A program made the position numbers and the translations under genes. A stretch of 7,615 nucleotides of DNA, from the NCBI GenBank assembly GCA_002418055.1, contig DIDI01000013.1:1-7615 (forward strand). The letters are read 5' to 3'. Position 1 is the first letter of the stretch, and each line of letters opens with the position of its first letter. Shown here in pieces: positions 6,726-7,615 of this stretch. The notes beneath the pieces are model-generated. The model saw only the letters and a list, made by a program, of their open reading frames with translations, made no database searches and was not told where the DNA came from. The stretch is from Lactobacillus sp. UBA5804. GTDB taxonomy: Bacteria; Bacillota; Bacilli; Lactobacillales; Lactobacillaceae.

Positions 6726-7271
6726 CTATCCGCTCACGTGACCAATAACTTTTTTCACTACCTGGTTAAAATCAAGCACTAAAACCAGTACCTGAGCTAA
6801 TTTCAAGAGTTCAGCTAGCTGATTATCGCCATTAAAGTGATTAAAAGGATCTGATTGACTCAAGAGCAATTGCGCCTCATCAACAAATACCACATCGGCA
6901 TGTTGCCCTTTTTTCTGATAGCGATTAATAAACGGGGTTGGCTTTTCAAATCGATTTTTATGTAAAAATGGATTTTGTCCCGCAAGTTCCCGATAAATTT
7001 TGAGCATCTCATTATGATTCACCAATAAATGATTATCAGTTCGACTAAACGGACTTGTCTGATTTCCAACTTGCTGCTCGAGTTCGGTAAAAATCGTATT
7101 AAGCACAGCACTTTTACCGGAACCAGCATCTCCACTAATCATAAAAACTGCTGGCTGAGCATCATGAAGATGATCTTTGATAAAAGTAAAAATAGCTTGC
7201 TTGAGTTGCAATTGTTCACGCGTTAGTCCCTGCGTTGTTGGTAAAGCAAAAGTTGAAGCGGATAATAACAC
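6726..7271 (-). CDS. N-terminal fragment of the SLFN-g3 helicase (ATPase motifs I and II)
   Basis: As the DNA reads, translation from GTG 7271 gives 181 residues and stops at TAG 6728-6726. The fragment carries the P-loop and the DEAQ Walker B box. After the two lysines encoded by the A6 run it adds a short out-of-frame tail (VIGHVSG). It lacks the later helicase motifs and so should not work alone as a helicase. GTG 7274 is an alternative start only 3 bases from the Shine-Dalgarno sequence. Confidence 0.6.
   Translation of the reverse strand: MLLSASTFALPTTQGLTREQLQLKQAIFTFIKDHLHDAQPAVFMISGDAGSGKSAVLNTIFTELEQQVGNQTSPFSRTDNHLLVNHNEMLKIYRELAGQNPFLHKNRFEKPTPFINRYQKKGQHADVVFVDEAQLLLSQSDPFNHFNGDNQLAELLKLAQVLVLVLDFNQVVKKVIGHVSG
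6750..6755 (-). other. Frameshift site in an A6 run of the helicase gene
   Basis: In the upstream frame the codons are GTG AAA AAA GTT. Moving back one base after the second AAA gives AGT TAT TGG TCA CGT, which continues the DUF2075 protein without a stop. One missing A in an original A7 run, or a miscounted homopolymer, explains this most simply. Confidence 0.85.
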
Positions 7272-7301
7272 CACAATCCTCCTAAAAAGTTTTTTACCTT
7301 T

Positions 7302-7310
7302 ATCATACCA
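7302..7310 (-). promoter_or_regulatory. Extended -10 promoter of the helicase/uvrA-like unit
   Basis: On the minus strand TGG TATGAT (7310-7302) is an extended -10 element with no good -35. It would start RNA near 7295, leaving a leader of about 24 bases with AGGAGG (7283-7278) before GTG 7271. It lies downstream of the fruA terminator, so the unit has its own promoter. Confidence 0.6.
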
Positions 7311-7347
7311 TGCCAAAACAACCTAAGCTGATTACAGCATTGCAAAC

Positions 7348-7381
7348 AAAAAAGCTATCACAATCAAGTGATAGCTTTTTT
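7348..7381. terminator. Bidirectional rho-independent terminator downstream of the PTS gene
   Basis: AAAAAAGCTATCAC (7348-7361) and GTGATAGCTTTTTT (7368-7381) form a perfect 14-base inverted repeat around a 6-base loop, giving a GCTATCAC stem with a U6 tract on either strand. It lies 7 bases past the stop of the leftward PTS gene and so ends that transcript. Confidence 0.93.
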
Positions 7382-7388
7382 CATAAAA

Positions 7389-7615
7389 TTACTTAGTCGT
7401 TGTGACTGGCTTCTTCCAGAAACCAAGCACGACAGCCGCAATGATTGAACCAATCAGCGTAGCCAAGAAGAAGAGGGCAATGTGATTAGATAATGGTGAA
7501 ACCCATAAGCCGCCATGAGGAGCTGGTACTTGAATACCCCAAAGTCCAACCAAAGCACCACCAATCCCAGCACCTAAAATACATGAAGGTAATACGTGAG
7601 CTGGATCAGCTGCAG
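7389..7615 (-). CDS. fruA: Fructose-family PTS permease EIIC, C-terminal part
   Basis: The frame ending at TAA 7391-7389 is open to the window edge and gives 75 residues of a membrane protein. They match the end of fructose-type EIIC: AADPAHVLPSCILGAGIGG, then a segment with PAPHGGLWV (the family's APHGG loop), then a last hydrophobic span (IALFFLATLIGSIIAAVVLG) and a short Lys/Thr-rich tail. This domain moves fructose across the membrane while the attached or partner EIIA and EIIB domains phosphorylate it to fructose 1-phosphate. Whether this is a single EIIABC chain or a separate EIIC cannot be seen, and related sugars of the fructose family are possible. It is followed by its own terminator. 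Confidence 0.8.
   Translation of the reverse strand, partial: AADPAHVLPSCILGAGIGGALVGLWGIQVPAPHGGLWVSPLSNHIALFFLATLIGSIIAAVVLGFWKKPVTTTK

Larger units (their letters stand above)
6058..7271 (-). pseudogene. Schlafen group 3 (DUF2075) DNA/RNA helicase-like ATPase, split by a one-base frameshift
   Basis: Joining two frames at an A6 run (6755-6750) restores a 404-residue protein with the full SLFN-g3/DUF2075 motif series. N-terminal part: Walker A GDAGSGKS 47-54, Walker B VVFVDEAQ ending at 134, motif III region VLVLVLDFNQV. C-terminal part: LHQQLRM, the family hallmark TIQGFDLNYAGVILGP, and LLKRGRLGLGLYAVDP. The reading across the gap is KKSYWSRERIAHLLAGK, which needs one extra A. The family are superfamily 1-type nucleic-acid ATPases of poorly defined role. 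I chose GTG 7271 as start: AGGAGG (7283-7278) lies 6 bases upstream, and the promoter -10 lies inside the longer frame that begins at TTG 7316. It is the first gene of a unit with the uvrA-like gene. It may be a recent pseudogene, a sequencing error in a homopolymer, or, less likely, a recoded gene. Confidence 0.85.

Noticed and set aside
1..7615. CRISPR arrays, tRNA or rRNA genes, insertion sequences, attachment sites
   Set aside because: I saw no spaced direct repeats, cloverleaf sequences, transposase frames or terminal inverted repeats.

Overview
The window looks like chromosomal DNA of a low-to-moderate GC Firmicute, most likely a member of the Lactobacillaceae. The evidence is AGGAGG-type ribosome binding sites, GTG/TTG starts, TATAAT-like promoters, an oligoendopeptidase F of the lactic-acid-bacterial type and a fructose PTS permease. 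I cannot fix the species from sequence alone.

Layout from left to right. Positions 1-164 (minus) hold the N-terminus of an unidentified membrane protein that continues outside the window. It is divergent from pepF (318-2117, plus), a cytoplasmic M3-family oligoendopeptidase. pepF converges on a two-gene metal-type ABC transporter operon (minus): ATPase 3048-3716, then permease 2257-3048. A strong bidirectional hairpin terminator (2207-2237) separates them. No substrate-binding protein is encoded beside the transporter.

From 3797 to 7271 (minus) lies a second transcription unit. Its first gene is a Schlafen group 3 (DUF2075) DNA/RNA helicase-like ATPase. It has the family's motifs from end to end but is split by a one-base shift in a run of six A (6750-6755). 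It overlaps by one base (TAATG) the start of a UvrA-family protein of 753 residues that has both ABC ATPase modules and zinc-finger cysteines but lacks the UvrB-binding domain. Right of this unit is a second bidirectional terminator (7348-7381), then the C-terminus of a fructose-family PTS EIIC permease (7389-7615, minus, cut by the window edge).

Most of the window is ordinary housekeeping and nutrient-uptake genes. The part worth attention is the translationally coupled pair of SLFN-g3 helicase and UvrB-independent UvrA-like ATPase, two nucleic-acid-acting ATPases in one unit with its own extended -10 promoter. It could be a repair, stress or defence module. That role is inference only, and the helicase is interrupted in this copy unless the frameshift is a sequencing error or is recoded.
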